A DNA stretch of 64,000 nt, from NCBI GenBank assembly GCA_013151235.1, contig JAADIO010000048.1, positions 1 to 64,000 on the forward strand, given 5' to 3'. Position 1 is the stretch's first letter, and every line of letters begins with the position of its first letter. Of this stretch, positions 36,974 through 45,139 are shown in pieces. The notes under the pieces are model-generated. The model did no database searches and was not told where the DNA came from. It saw only the letters and a program-made list of their open reading frames with translations. A program made the position numbers and the translations under genes. The DNA comes from Deltaproteobacteria bacterium. GTDB lineage: Bacteria > CG2-30-53-67.

Positions 36974-38143
36974 TTGATTACCCAGGAACTGAAAATCAAT
37001 ATGGGACCGCAGCATCCCAGTACCCACGGGGTCTTGCGCCTGGTGCTCAATATCGATGGTGAAAAGGTCCGGAAAGCCGAGCCGCGGGTGGGGTATCTTC
37101 ACCGGGGGATCGAGAAGCTTTCCGAGTACGGCTCCTACCAGCAGGTGATCACCCATATCGACCGCCTCGACTATATCTCGGCCATCACCAACGAGTTCGC
37201 CTATACCCGCACCGTGGAAAAACTTTTGGGGGTTCGTATCCCGGAACGGGCGGAATATGTCCGGACCATTGTGGCAGAGATGCAGCGCATTTCGTCGCAC
37301 CTTCTCTGGCTGGCCACCCATGCCCTCGACATCGGTGCCATGACGGTCTTCCTCTATACCTTCCGGGAGCGGGAGACGATCCTCGACCTCTTTGAAGAAT
37401 TGACCGGGGCGCGGCTGAACAACAACTATATGCGAATCGGCGGTGTGAGCCGGGATCTTTCTTCGTTCTTTATCGATACCCTGTACAAATTCTGCGACGA
37501 ATTCCCCGCACATATCGAAGAGTACGATACCCTGATCCGGGAAAACCGGATCTGGCACAACCGGACCCGCGGGGTAGGGGTGATCTCCGCGGAAGAGGCG
37601 GTCAGCTACGGTCTCTCTGGTCCGACCCTTCGCGGTTCCGGCGTCAACTGGGATATCCGCAAGGCCGAACCCTACGGTGTCTATGACAAGGTGGAGTGGG
37701 AGGTTCCCCTCGGGGAGAACGGCGATGTCTATGACCGCTACTGGATCCGGGTGGAGGAACTCCATCAGAGTACGAAGATCATCCGTCAGTGTCTGGATCA
37801 GCTTCCCGAAGGGCCGATCCTGATCGACGACCCGAAGATCGTCTCCCCGACCAAAGAGAAGATGAACATGGAGATCGAATCCCTGATCCATCAATTCAAA
37901 CTGATGACCGAAGGGTTCAGGGTCCCGGAAGGCGAGGTGTACTGCGCCACGGAAGTCCCGAAAGGGGAGCTGGGGTTCTATCTGGTCAGCGACGGGTCGT
38001 CCCGCCCCTATCGGCTGAAGATCCGGGCCCCCTCCTTCGTCCACCTGGGGGCCTTCGACCGGATGGTCCGGGGGGGATTTGTGGCGGATGTGATTGCCGT
38101 GATCGGGACGATTGATATTGTCCTGGGAGAGTGCGACCGGTAG
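36974..38143 (+). CDS. nuoD: NADH-quinone oxidoreductase subunit D
   Basis: NuoD (49-kDa subunit, 389 residues) forms the quinone pocket with NuoB. MGPQHPSTHGVLRLVL near the N terminus contains the conserved quinone-site histidines, and EPRVGYLHRGIEKL follows. GSGVNWDIRKAEPY and the C-terminal DIVLGECDR are typical. The start is TTG 36974. No strong ribosome site is visible. The nuoE spacer downstream carries copy B of a dispersed repeat. Confidence 0.95.
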   Translation: MITQELKINMGPQHPSTHGVLRLVLNIDGEKVRKAEPRVGYLHRGIEKLSEYGSYQQVITHIDRLDYISAITNEFAYTRTVEKLLGVRIPERAEYVRTIVAEMQRISSHLLWLATHALDIGAMTVFLYTFRERETILDLFEELTGARLNNNYMRIGGVSRDLSSFFIDTLYKFCDEFPAHIEEYDTLIRENRIWHNRTRGVGVISAEEAVSYGLSGPTLRGSGVNWDIRKAEPYGVYDKVEWEVPLGENGDVYDRYWIRVEELHQSTKIIRQCLDQLPEGPILIDDPKIVSPTKEKMNMEIESLIHQFKLMTEGFRVPEGEVYCATEVPKGELGFYLVSDGSSRPYRLKIRAPSFVHLGAFDRMVRGGFVADVIAVIGTIDIVLGECDR

Positions 38144-38173
38144 ATGGGTAAAGGCACAGGGGCGCGCACAGGG

Positions 38174-38236
38174 GCAGAGGCACAAAGTTTAAAGTTAAAA
38201 CCAAAGGCGAAAGGCATTCACCGCAAAGACGCAAAG
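38174..38236. repeat. Dispersed A/G-rich repeat, copy B
   Basis: The nuoD-nuoE spacer contains GGGGCAGAGGCACAAAG, then AAAGTTAAAACC-like words and GCATTCACCGCAAAGACG. Copy A near 6301-6351 has the same words in the same order. It sits inside an operon, so it is unlikely to terminate transcription. Confidence 0.5.
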
Positions 38237-38280
38237 GTCGCAGAGAAAATCTAATATCGAAATCAAGGGAACAACAGATC

Positions 38281-38766
38281 ATGCAAAGTACGGTCCCTGC
38301 AAAATTTTCCGAGGAGACACTGCTACGGATCAATGAGATCCTGGCGCGCTATGCGACGAAGCGGGCGGCGGCGCTGCCGGTCCTCTACCTGGCGCAGAAG
38401 GAGTTCGGCTGTATCAATGATGCGGCTCTGGATGCCGTCTCCCGTGTCCTTGAGATCTCCCGGGCCGATATCTACAGCCTGGCGACCTTCTATTCCATGT
38501 TTCATCAGGAACCGCTGGGGCGGAATGTGATTTTTCTCTGTGACAACCTGGCCTGTACCCTCCTCGGTGCCGAATCGTTGCGGGATTACCTGGAACGGAA
38601 ACTGGATGTCCGAATGGGGGAGACCACGGACGATGGTCGATTTACCCTGAAGAATGCAGAATGCCTCGGGGCCTGCGGACAGGCGCCGGTGATGCTGGTC
38701 AATGACGATTTTTACGAAGGCCTGACCGAGGCCCGGATTGATGAGGTTCTGGAAAAATACAAATAA
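38281..38766 (+). CDS. nuoE: NADH-quinone oxidoreductase subunit E
   Basis: NuoE (161 residues) carries the [2Fe-2S] cluster N1a. The ligands lie in CDNLACTLLGAESL and ECLGACGQAPVMLVND, with CxxxxC and CxxxC spacing. The N-terminal helical part (ALPVLYLAQKEFGCI) is standard. A 137-base spacer with a dispersed repeat precedes it. nuoF starts one base after its stop. Confidence 0.95.
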   Translation: MQSTVPAKFSEETLLRINEILARYATKRAAALPVLYLAQKEFGCINDAALDAVSRVLEISRADIYSLATFYSMFHQEPLGRNVIFLCDNLACTLLGAESLRDYLERKLDVRMGETTDDGRFTLKNAECLGACGQAPVMLVNDDFYEGLTEARIDEVLEKYK

Positions 38767-38767
38767 A

Positions 38768-40048
38768 ATGGAAAAGATTTTATTAAATAGAGTTCATCTG
38801 AAGAACTCCCGATCCATCGAGGTTTACCTCGCCCACGAGGGGTATGAGGGGCTCAAAAAGGCCCTTGTCATGACTCCCAAGGAGGTCATCGAAGAGGTCA
38901 AGCGGGCGAACCTTCGCGGTCGGGGCGGGGCCGGGTTCCCGGCGGCCATGAAATGGGGGTTTGCCGCTGCAGATCCGAACCGGCCTAAATATCTTCTTTG
39001 CAACGCCGACGAGGGGGAACCGGGGACCTGCAAGGATCGGCAGATCATGGAGGGGGATCCCCATGAACTGATTGAAGGGATGGCGATCGCCGGCTACGCC
39101 TTTGGTGCCGAGTTCGGCTATATCTATCTCCGCGCGGAATATCCCCGGTTGGTGGGGGTGCTGGAGACGGCCATCGCCGAGGCCGGGGCGAAGGGGTTCC
39201 TGGGAAGTAAAATTCTCGGCTCCGATTTTAATTTTACGATCCGTGTCCATCGCGGCGCCGGAGCCTATATTTGCGGAGAAGAGACGGCCCTCATTGAGTC
39301 GATCGAAGGCAAACGGGGCCAGTCCCGGGTCAAGCCGCCCTTTCCCGTCAATGTGGGGCTCTTCGGGAAACCGACGGTGGTCAACAATGTTGAGACCTTG
39401 TCCAACGTTTCCCATATCCTCCGCAAAGGGGGGAAATGGTTCGCCTCGATCGGTTCGGAGAAGTGTCCCGGCACACGGATCGTTTCTCTTTCCGGTCATG
39501 TCAACCGCCCTGGTTATTACGAACTCCCCATGGGGGTGACCTTCCGGGAGGTGATCTATGAGCACGGCGGCGGCATCCGGGGCGGAAAGGAACTGAAGGC
39601 CTTCATCCCCGGCGGTGCTTCCGCCTCCTGCCTGACCCCGCAACACCTCGATGTGAAGATGGACTACGATTCCGTGGCGGCGGCAGGGAGCATGCTCGGT
39701 TCCTCGGCCCTGATGGTGATGGATGAGACGACCTGCATGGTTAAGGTCGCGGAACGGCTGATGCGTTTCTTTGTGCATGAATCGTGCGGAAAATGTACCC
39801 CCTGCCGGGAGGGGACGGACTGGCTCCTGAAACTCCTTCAGCGGATCGAGGCGGGGGAGGGGAAGGAGAAAGACATCGACCTCCTCCGGGAGATCTGTGA
39901 CAACATCTCAGGGAAAACCTTCTGTCCCTTAGGCGAAGGGGCCTTAGGCCCGGTGCGGGGAACGTTGAAATATTTTGAGGAAGAGTACCGGGAGCATCTT
40001 CGGTTGAAGGGATGTCCCGTAAAGCGGAAATCAAGAATTGGGAATTAG
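38768..40048 (+). CDS. nuoF: NADH-quinone oxidoreductase subunit F
   Basis: NuoF (426 residues) is the NADH- and FMN-binding subunit. GRGGAGFPAAMKWGF and GAGAYICGEETALI form the FMN and NADH site, with NADEGEPGTCKDR between. The [4Fe-4S] N3 ligands are in ESCGKCTPCREG and FCPLGEGA. ATG 38768 gives MEKILLNRVH; the frame extends upstream into nuoE but without a better start. Presence of NuoEFG indicates true NADH use. Confidence 0.96.
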   Translation: MEKILLNRVHLKNSRSIEVYLAHEGYEGLKKALVMTPKEVIEEVKRANLRGRGGAGFPAAMKWGFAAADPNRPKYLLCNADEGEPGTCKDRQIMEGDPHELIEGMAIAGYAFGAEFGYIYLRAEYPRLVGVLETAIAEAGAKGFLGSKILGSDFNFTIRVHRGAGAYICGEETALIESIEGKRGQSRVKPPFPVNVGLFGKPTVVNNVETLSNVSHILRKGGKWFASIGSEKCPGTRIVSLSGHVNRPGYYELPMGVTFREVIYEHGGGIRGGKELKAFIPGGASASCLTPQHLDVKMDYDSVAAAGSMLGSSALMVMDETTCMVKVAERLMRFFVHESCGKCTPCREGTDWLLKLLQRIEAGEGKEKDIDLLREICDNISGKTFCPLGEGALGPVRGTLKYFEEEYREHLRLKGCPVKRKSRIGN

Positions 40049-40063
40049 GAATCGGGAAGAGCT

Positions 40064-42568
40064 TTGTCGACGATCAAGATTACATTCGATGATCAGGAAT
40101 ACGAAACCGAACCGGGTTTGACGGTGATCCAGGCGGCGGACCGGGTGGGGGTCTTCATCCCCCGTTTCTGCTACCTGGAGAAGCTCTCCCCTCTTGGGGG
40201 GTGCCGCATGTGCCTGGTGGCTCTCAAGGGGGTGCCGAAGCTCCAGACGGCCTGCACGACGCCGGCCAGGGACGGGATGGAGATTGTGACCCGTTCCGGG
40301 GAGATTCATCAGGCCCGCAAGGCGATGCTCGAGTTTCAGTTGGCGCAGCATCCCCTCGATTGTTTTTATTGCGACAAGGCGACGGAGTGTGATCTCCAGG
40401 ATCTGACCTACCTCTTTGCCGATATTGAACACCGCTACGATTTCCCGCCGCACAAGCGGGGGACGGTCTATGACAACCCGCTGATTGAGCGCAACCTCGA
40501 GCGTTGTGTCCACTGTGAACGGTGTATCCGGGTCTGTAGTGAGATCCAGGGTGCCCATGCCGTGGTCGCAACCAAACGGGGACGGATGACGGAGATGCGT
40601 GAGGTCCCCGGCGGCGGGGAGTGTCAGTTCTGCGGCCATTGCATTGATGTCTGTCCCGTGGGGGCCAACCTCGATCGTCTCTTCACTTACGGTGGTCGTC
40701 CCTTCCAGATGGAGAAGGGGGATTCCATCTGCCCCTACTGTGGTTGCGGCTGTACGGTCAGTCTGAACATGCGGGAGGAAAAACTGGTTCGGGTCCGTCC
40801 CGGGGTCGATACGGGCGTCAACAATGGAAGCCTCTGCGCCCGGGGTCGTTTCGGCTGGGGGTTCGTCCATGACCCGGAACGGCTGACCCGTCCCCTGATT
40901 CGCAAGGAAGGAAAGTTCGTCGAGGCCGGGTGGGACGAGACCCTGCTCTACGTTGCCACGCGTTTTGAAAAGATTATCAAGGAGAAAGGTCCGGAAGTGA
41001 TCGGGGGACTCGGTTCCGTTCGCTCCACCGATGAAGCGAACTATCTCTTCCAGCGTTTCCTCCGGACGGTCATTGGAAGTAACCATATCGATAGCAGCGC
41101 CCGGCTGAATTATGCAGCGGTTCTTGCGGGATGGCTCGGGACGAAGGAGCAAGCCCGGGAGGCGACCTTTGAGGAGGTCCGGAAGGCCCGCCGGGTCCTG
41201 GTGATCGGCGCCGATCCCCTCGAGACGAATCCGATCCTGGGACTGGCCGTCAAGGCGATGCAGAACCGGGGCGGCACACTCTGGATTGCCGATTCCAGGG
41301 TGACCCTCACGACCCGCCTTGCAAACCGTCATTTACCGATCCTGCCCGGAGCGGAAGTTCCCCTGATTCTGGCCCTGGCTCGATCCGGGTTGGAAGAACC
41401 GGCCCTGTCCGGATTTTCCGGGTCCGACGTTTCAGCACGGACCGGTCTGACATCAAAGGTACTGGATGAGATCGCGACCTTTCTCGGTGAGGATGCGGAA
41501 AAGACGGTCATCCTCGCGGGACGGGGAGTGAGCCAGGCTCCCTTCGGCGCGGCGGCGGTCTCGCTTCTGTTGCGGCTGGCCGCTGTAAGAGGCATCTCAT
41601 ATCTTTTTGCCCTGGACAAAAACAATGAGCGGGGAAGCTGTGAGATGGGGGTCCTGCCCGACCGCCTTCCCGGACTGGCCCCGCTGAGCGAGAAGGCGAG
41701 ATTCGAAAAGGTCTGGGGGGACCGTATCCCCGATCGGCCGGGCTATTCAGCCTACGAGATGCTCCAGGCGGCCAGGGAGAGAAAGCTTTCCGCTCTCTAT
41801 ATTATGGGGGAGAATCCTCTGGTTGATTTCCCTGATACGAAGTTCGTGGAGGAGGCCCTGGGATCGCTCGATTTTCTGGTGGTCCAGGATCTCTTTCTCA
41901 CCCGGACGGCTTCCATGGCGGATGTGGTCTTGCCGGCGGCCGCCTTTGCGGAAAAGTCCGGGAGCTTTACCAACCTCGAAGGGCGGGTACAATTCTTTCC
42001 CTCTCTGGTCCCGGTGGCAGAAGGGGTCCGTGCGGATGCGAGAATCCTGGTGGAACTTTCCCGCAAGATGGGGAAGGGCTTTGCCTTGAAGAATATTGCC
42101 GAGGTCCGGGAGGAGATCGACTCTCTTGTCCCGATGAACGGGACCAGGAGAATGCTGCAGACCGGCGGACCGGAGATCCCTCTGCCCGGGACGGAAATGC
42201 AGTGGGGAGCGGGGGAGGACCCGGACTATCCTTCTCTTTTGATGTTGACCTCATCCCTCTACCGCAACGGGACCCTGTCGAACCGGGCGGCGGGGCTGAA
42301 GAAGGCGCAGGAAAAGGCCCATTTGCTGATGAATGAACAGGATGCAAGTCTTCTGAAAATCGGCGAAGGGGACAAGGTGATGCTCAGCTCGAAACAGGGT
42401 GAAATCCAGGTGGGTGTCCGGCTTTCCCATGAGATTCCCGCCGGGACTCTGCAGATGCCCGAAGGATTCTCGGATGCCAACCCGAAGAGCCTCCTTTCTC
42501 ATGCACTCGATCCGGTCTCCCGGACGCCGATGGCGCGCTTTGTACGCGTCAAGATAAGGAAGATCTGA
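40064..42568 (+). CDS. nuoG: NADH-quinone oxidoreductase subunit G, formate-dehydrogenase-like
   Basis: NuoG has 834 residues. The N-terminal clusters are a [2Fe-2S] domain (FCYLEKLSPLGGCRMC), an HxxxC-type region (CDKATECDL) and two ferredoxin sets (CVHCERCIRVC, CQFCGHCIDVCPVG). A molybdopterin-type domain with CPYCGCGC follows. The sequence after it (LCARGRFGWGFVHDPERLTRPLIR) is very close to formate dehydrogenase alpha chains. The residue equivalent to the catalytic Cys/Sec-His pair reads RLNYAAVLAGW, so formate oxidation is unlikely. The TTG start follows a GAAGAG site. Confidence 0.92.
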   Translation: MSTIKITFDDQEYETEPGLTVIQAADRVGVFIPRFCYLEKLSPLGGCRMCLVALKGVPKLQTACTTPARDGMEIVTRSGEIHQARKAMLEFQLAQHPLDCFYCDKATECDLQDLTYLFADIEHRYDFPPHKRGTVYDNPLIERNLERCVHCERCIRVCSEIQGAHAVVATKRGRMTEMREVPGGGECQFCGHCIDVCPVGANLDRLFTYGGRPFQMEKGDSICPYCGCGCTVSLNMREEKLVRVRPGVDTGVNNGSLCARGRFGWGFVHDPERLTRPLIRKEGKFVEAGWDETLLYVATRFEKIIKEKGPEVIGGLGSVRSTDEANYLFQRFLRTVIGSNHIDSSARLNYAAVLAGWLGTKEQAREATFEEVRKARRVLVIGADPLETNPILGLAVKAMQNRGGTLWIADSRVTLTTRLANRHLPILPGAEVPLILALARSGLEEPALSGFSGSDVSARTGLTSKVLDEIATFLGEDAEKTVILAGRGVSQAPFGAAAVSLLLRLAAVRGISYLFALDKNNERGSCEMGVLPDRLPGLAPLSEKARFEKVWGDRIPDRPGYSAYEMLQAARERKLSALYIMGENPLVDFPDTKFVEEALGSLDFLVVQDLFLTRTASMADVVLPAAAFAEKSGSFTNLEGRVQFFPSLVPVAEGVRADARILVELSRKMGKGFALKNIAEVREEIDSLVPMNGTRRMLQTGGPEIPLPGTEMQWGAGEDPDYPSLLMLTSSLYRNGTLSNRAAGLKKAQEKAHLLMNEQDASLLKIGEGDKVMLSSKQGEIQVGVRLSHEIPAGTLQMPEGFSDANPKSLLSHALDPVSRTPMARFVRVKIRKI

Positions 42569-42570
42569 CG

Positions 42571-43584
42571 ATGGCGGTACAGTTCGTAAATATGATAAAA
42601 TTCCTCTGGGCACACAGTGTATTACAGATTGTGATTGTCTTTGCCTGTACCCTGCTGATGGTCCCGATCCTGACCTGGGTGGAACGGAAGGTGATCGGTC
42701 ACATGCAGGTTCGTCTCGGCCCCATGCGGGTCGGTCCCCACGGAATCCTGCAGGGGATCGCCGACGGAGTCAAACTCCTCCTGAAGGAAAACATCGTTCC
42801 TTCCGGTGCGGACAAGCAGATCTTTATCCTGGCGCCGATCCTCTCGTTGGTTCCGGCGATGATCGCCTTTTCCGTGATTCCTTTTGACAAGTGGTTCTAT
42901 ATTACCGATATCAATATTGCGGTTCTCTATGTGCTGGCGATCTCTTCGGTGGGGACCTACGGGATTATTCTGGCCGGCTGGTCGTCGAACAGTAAGTATG
43001 CCCTCCTGGGGGCGTTGCGGTCGGCGGCGCAGGTCATCAGTTATGAACTTGCCATCGGTCTGGCCCTCGTCGGCCCCCTGATGATGGCGGGGACCCTGAG
43101 CATGGTGGGGATCACGAAGGCCCAGGCGCAGCACTGGTTCCTTCTTCCGCAGATCCTCGGATTCTTCATCTATTTCGTGGCCATGCTCGCCGAGACGAAC
43201 CGGGCCCCCTTTGATCTGCCCGAGGCGGAGACGGAACTGGTGGCGGGGTTCCATGTGGAATACAGCGGCATGCGCTTTGCCTTCTTCTTCATCGCCGAGT
43301 ATGCCAACATGGTCCTCGTCTCCTCCATGGCCACGGTCATGTTCCTGGGCGGATGGAACCCGCCCTTCCAGGCCTTCGAGGTGATGCACGTGCTGCAGCG
43401 TGTGCCGGGGATCTTCTGGTTTTTCGGCAAGATTTCATTTCTTCTTTTCTGCTTTTTCTGGGTGCGGGCGACCTTCCCCCGCTTTCGCTATGATCAACTG
43501 ATGCGGCTGGGGTGGAAGGTACTCATTCCGCTGGCCTTTGCAAATATCCTGGGAACGGGGATCGTCCTTGCGCTTCTGAGGTAG
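42571..43584 (+). CDS. nuoH: NADH-quinone oxidoreductase subunit H
   Basis: NuoH (337 residues, eight or nine helices) lines the quinone channel. WVERKVIGHMQVRLGPMRVGPHG near residues 28-50, GVKLLLKENIVPSGAD and AETNRAPFDLPEAETELVAGFHVEYSG (charged loop) are hallmark segments. ATG lies two bases after the nuoG stop. Composition and length are ordinary. Confidence 0.96.
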   Translation: MAVQFVNMIKFLWAHSVLQIVIVFACTLLMVPILTWVERKVIGHMQVRLGPMRVGPHGILQGIADGVKLLLKENIVPSGADKQIFILAPILSLVPAMIAFSVIPFDKWFYITDINIAVLYVLAISSVGTYGIILAGWSSNSKYALLGALRSAAQVISYELAIGLALVGPLMMAGTLSMVGITKAQAQHWFLLPQILGFFIYFVAMLAETNRAPFDLPEAETELVAGFHVEYSGMRFAFFFIAEYANMVLVSSMATVMFLGGWNPPFQAFEVMHVLQRVPGIFWFFGKISFLLFCFFWVRATFPRFRYDQLMRLGWKVLIPLAFANILGTGIVLALLR

Positions 43585-43610
43585 ATCGGGTATAAAAAGG
43601 AACATTTCAA

Positions 43611-44108
43611 TTGTCCGGTTCATTTAAAAAATTTATCCGAACCGTCACGCTCGTTGATCTGATCAAGGGGCTCGCCCTGACCGGGGGTGTCTGGGTCAGG
43701 AGCATTGTGACGCCGAAACATGTACTGGTTACCCGGCAATATCCGGAAGAAAAACGGCCGTCCTTTCCCAATTTCAAGGGGCACCACGGGTTCCTGCTCA
43801 AGGAGGACGGCTCGCTCAAGTGCGTCGGGTGCGGGATCTGCGCCGGGGTTTGTCCCGCCAAGGCGATCCGTGTTTACACCGAGGAGGGAAAGGACCATGA
43901 GAAGGTCGTCACCGGCTATGAGGTCGACGCCTTCCGGTGTATCTACTGCGGATTCTGCGAGGAGGCATGCCCCAAGGATGCCATCATCCTGACCCGGCTC
44001 TACGAGTTGGCCGATTACGATAATCGGGAACAATACCGCTGGAAGATGGACCGGCTCATCGAGGTCGGGAAAAAACGTCCGCTCTTCCGGGATGAAGTCA
44101 AACTGTAA
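43611..44108 (+). CDS. nuoI: NADH-quinone oxidoreductase subunit I
   Basis: NuoI (165 residues) carries clusters N6a and N6b in two ferredoxin motifs, CVGCGICAGVCPAKAI and CIYCGFCEEACPKDAI. The amphipathic N-terminal helix (KKFIRTVTLVDLIKGLALTG) anchors it to the membrane arm. The start is TTG 43611 without a strong ribosome site. nuoJ follows after nine bases. Confidence 0.95.
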   Translation: MSGSFKKFIRTVTLVDLIKGLALTGGVWVRSIVTPKHVLVTRQYPEEKRPSFPNFKGHHGFLLKEDGSLKCVGCGICAGVCPAKAIRVYTEEGKDHEKVVTGYEVDAFRCIYCGFCEEACPKDAIILTRLYELADYDNREQYRWKMDRLIEVGKKRPLFRDEVKL

Positions 44109-44117
44109 GGACACTCC

Positions 44118-44648
44118 ATGTTCGGAACCATATTCTTCTATTATCTCTTTTTCATGATCCTGGCCTCGGCGGTGATGATGGTCACCCGGAAGCATGTGGT
44201 CCATTCCGTCCTCTATATGCTCCTCATGTTCTTCCATGTGGCCGGTCTCTATATCCTCCTCGATGCGGAATTTCTGGCGGCGATCCAGATGATCGTCTAT
44301 GCCGGGGCGATTCTGGTTCTTTATCTCTTTGTCATCATGCTGGTGAGCATCAAGACGGAGCGTACCCTGCGGGAGCAGCTCTTCGGACATCTCCCCTTTG
44401 CCCTGGTCAGCGCCGGGCTCCTCTGTGCCGGTGTCGTGACGGTCCTGATCCGGGAGACCCTCTTGAAAAAACCGCCGGAGGCCGTGGTCCGGGCATCGAC
44501 ATTGAGCAACCCCGAGGCATTGGGCCAGGTCCTTTATACGCAGTATCTCTTTCCCTTCGAGGTCGCCTCCCTGATCCTGCTGGTGGCGCTCGTGGGAGCG
44601 GTGTTGATTGCCGGTCGAAAGAACGTAGATACGACGGAGAATAAATAA
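44118..44648 (+). CDS. nuoJ: NADH-quinone oxidoreductase subunit J
   Basis: NuoJ (176 residues, five helices) belongs to the membrane arm. HSVLYMLLMFFHVAGLYILL and IQMIVYAGAILVLYLFVIMLV include the pi-bulge helix typical of this subunit. The stop overlaps the ATG of nuoK (TAATG). Confidence 0.94.
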   Translation: MFGTIFFYYLFFMILASAVMMVTRKHVVHSVLYMLLMFFHVAGLYILLDAEFLAAIQMIVYAGAILVLYLFVIMLVSIKTERTLREQLFGHLPFALVSAGLLCAGVVTVLIRETLLKKPPEAVVRASTLSNPEALGQVLYTQYLFPFEVASLILLVALVGAVLIAGRKNVDTTENK

Positions 44649-44953
44649 TGACGATTACGCTGGAACATTACATCCTTCTGGGTTCGCTCCTTTTCTTCAT
44701 CGGCATGGCGGGGTTTCTGATTCGCCGCAATGTCTTTCTCATGTTCATGTGCATTGAACTGATGATGAACGGTGTCAATATCTGTTTTGTATCGTTTGCT
44801 CGCTATTACCATAATCTTTCCGGTCAGGTCTTCGTTCTGTTTGTCATGACCGTTGCGGCGGCCGAGGCGGCCGTGGGACTGGCGATTATCCTGACGCTTT
44901 ACCGGAATCGAGAGACGTTGAATGCGGATGAGTTTTGCCTGATGAAACATTGA
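44648..44953 (+). CDS. nuoK: NADH-quinone oxidoreductase subunit K
   Basis: NuoK (101 residues, three helices) contains the proton-channel glutamates in MFMCIELMMNGVN and AAAEAAVGLAIIL. It overlaps nuoJ and ends at a large inverted repeat that begins inside its stop codon. Confidence 0.95.
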   Translation: MTITLEHYILLGSLLFFIGMAGFLIRRNVFLMFMCIELMMNGVNICFVSFARYYHNLSGQVFVLFVMTVAAAEAAVGLAIILTLYRNRETLNADEFCLMKH

Positions 44954-45078
44954 CGGCTTTGCAAAAAGTCCGTCTGCGGCGTTTATCAGGTTTTGAGTTC
45001 ATTGCGGCGTACAACGAATGTACGCCGCATTCCTCAAAACCTTCGCGCCTTGCATACGGAGCTTTTTATCGTGCCGTC
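44952..45078. repeat. Long imperfect inverted repeat between nuoK and nuoL
   Basis: The 127-base element has ends GACGGC and GCCGTC, then AAAAAGTCCGT facing ACGGAGCTTTTT. An inner stem AGGTTTTGAG/CTCAAAACCT encloses a perfect GCGGCGTAC/GTACGCCGC hairpin at the centre. It has no reading frame. It resembles a family of palindromic intergenic repeats, but no second full copy is in this window. The first bases form the nuoK stop. Confidence 0.7.
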
Positions 45079-45080
45079 TT

Positions 45081-45123
45081 AAAAAAGGAAAAGGTCTGAT
45101 GAGACCTGACCTTTTCCTTTTTT
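45081..45123. terminator. Terminator-like hairpin inside the nuo operon
   Basis: AAAAAAGGAAAAGGTC (45081-45096) pairs perfectly with GACCTTTTCCTTTTTT (45108-45123), an 11-base loop between. The right arm ends in a T run, so it looks like a bidirectional intrinsic terminator. It sits 17 bases before the nuoL start with an AAGGAG site right after. It could attenuate nuoLMN expression. Confidence 0.7.
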
Positions 45124-45139
45124 AATAAGGAGAACCTTC

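Noticed and set aside
40064-42568. A formate dehydrogenase instead of NuoG
   Set aside because: Its place in the nuo order, the N-terminal NuoG cluster domains and the missing Cys/Sec-His pair argue for a Complex I subunit.
44952-45123. End of the nuo operon, with nuoLMN as a separate unit
   Set aside because: No promoter was found between the hairpin and nuoL, and gene order is that of a single operon; attenuation is the more cautious reading.
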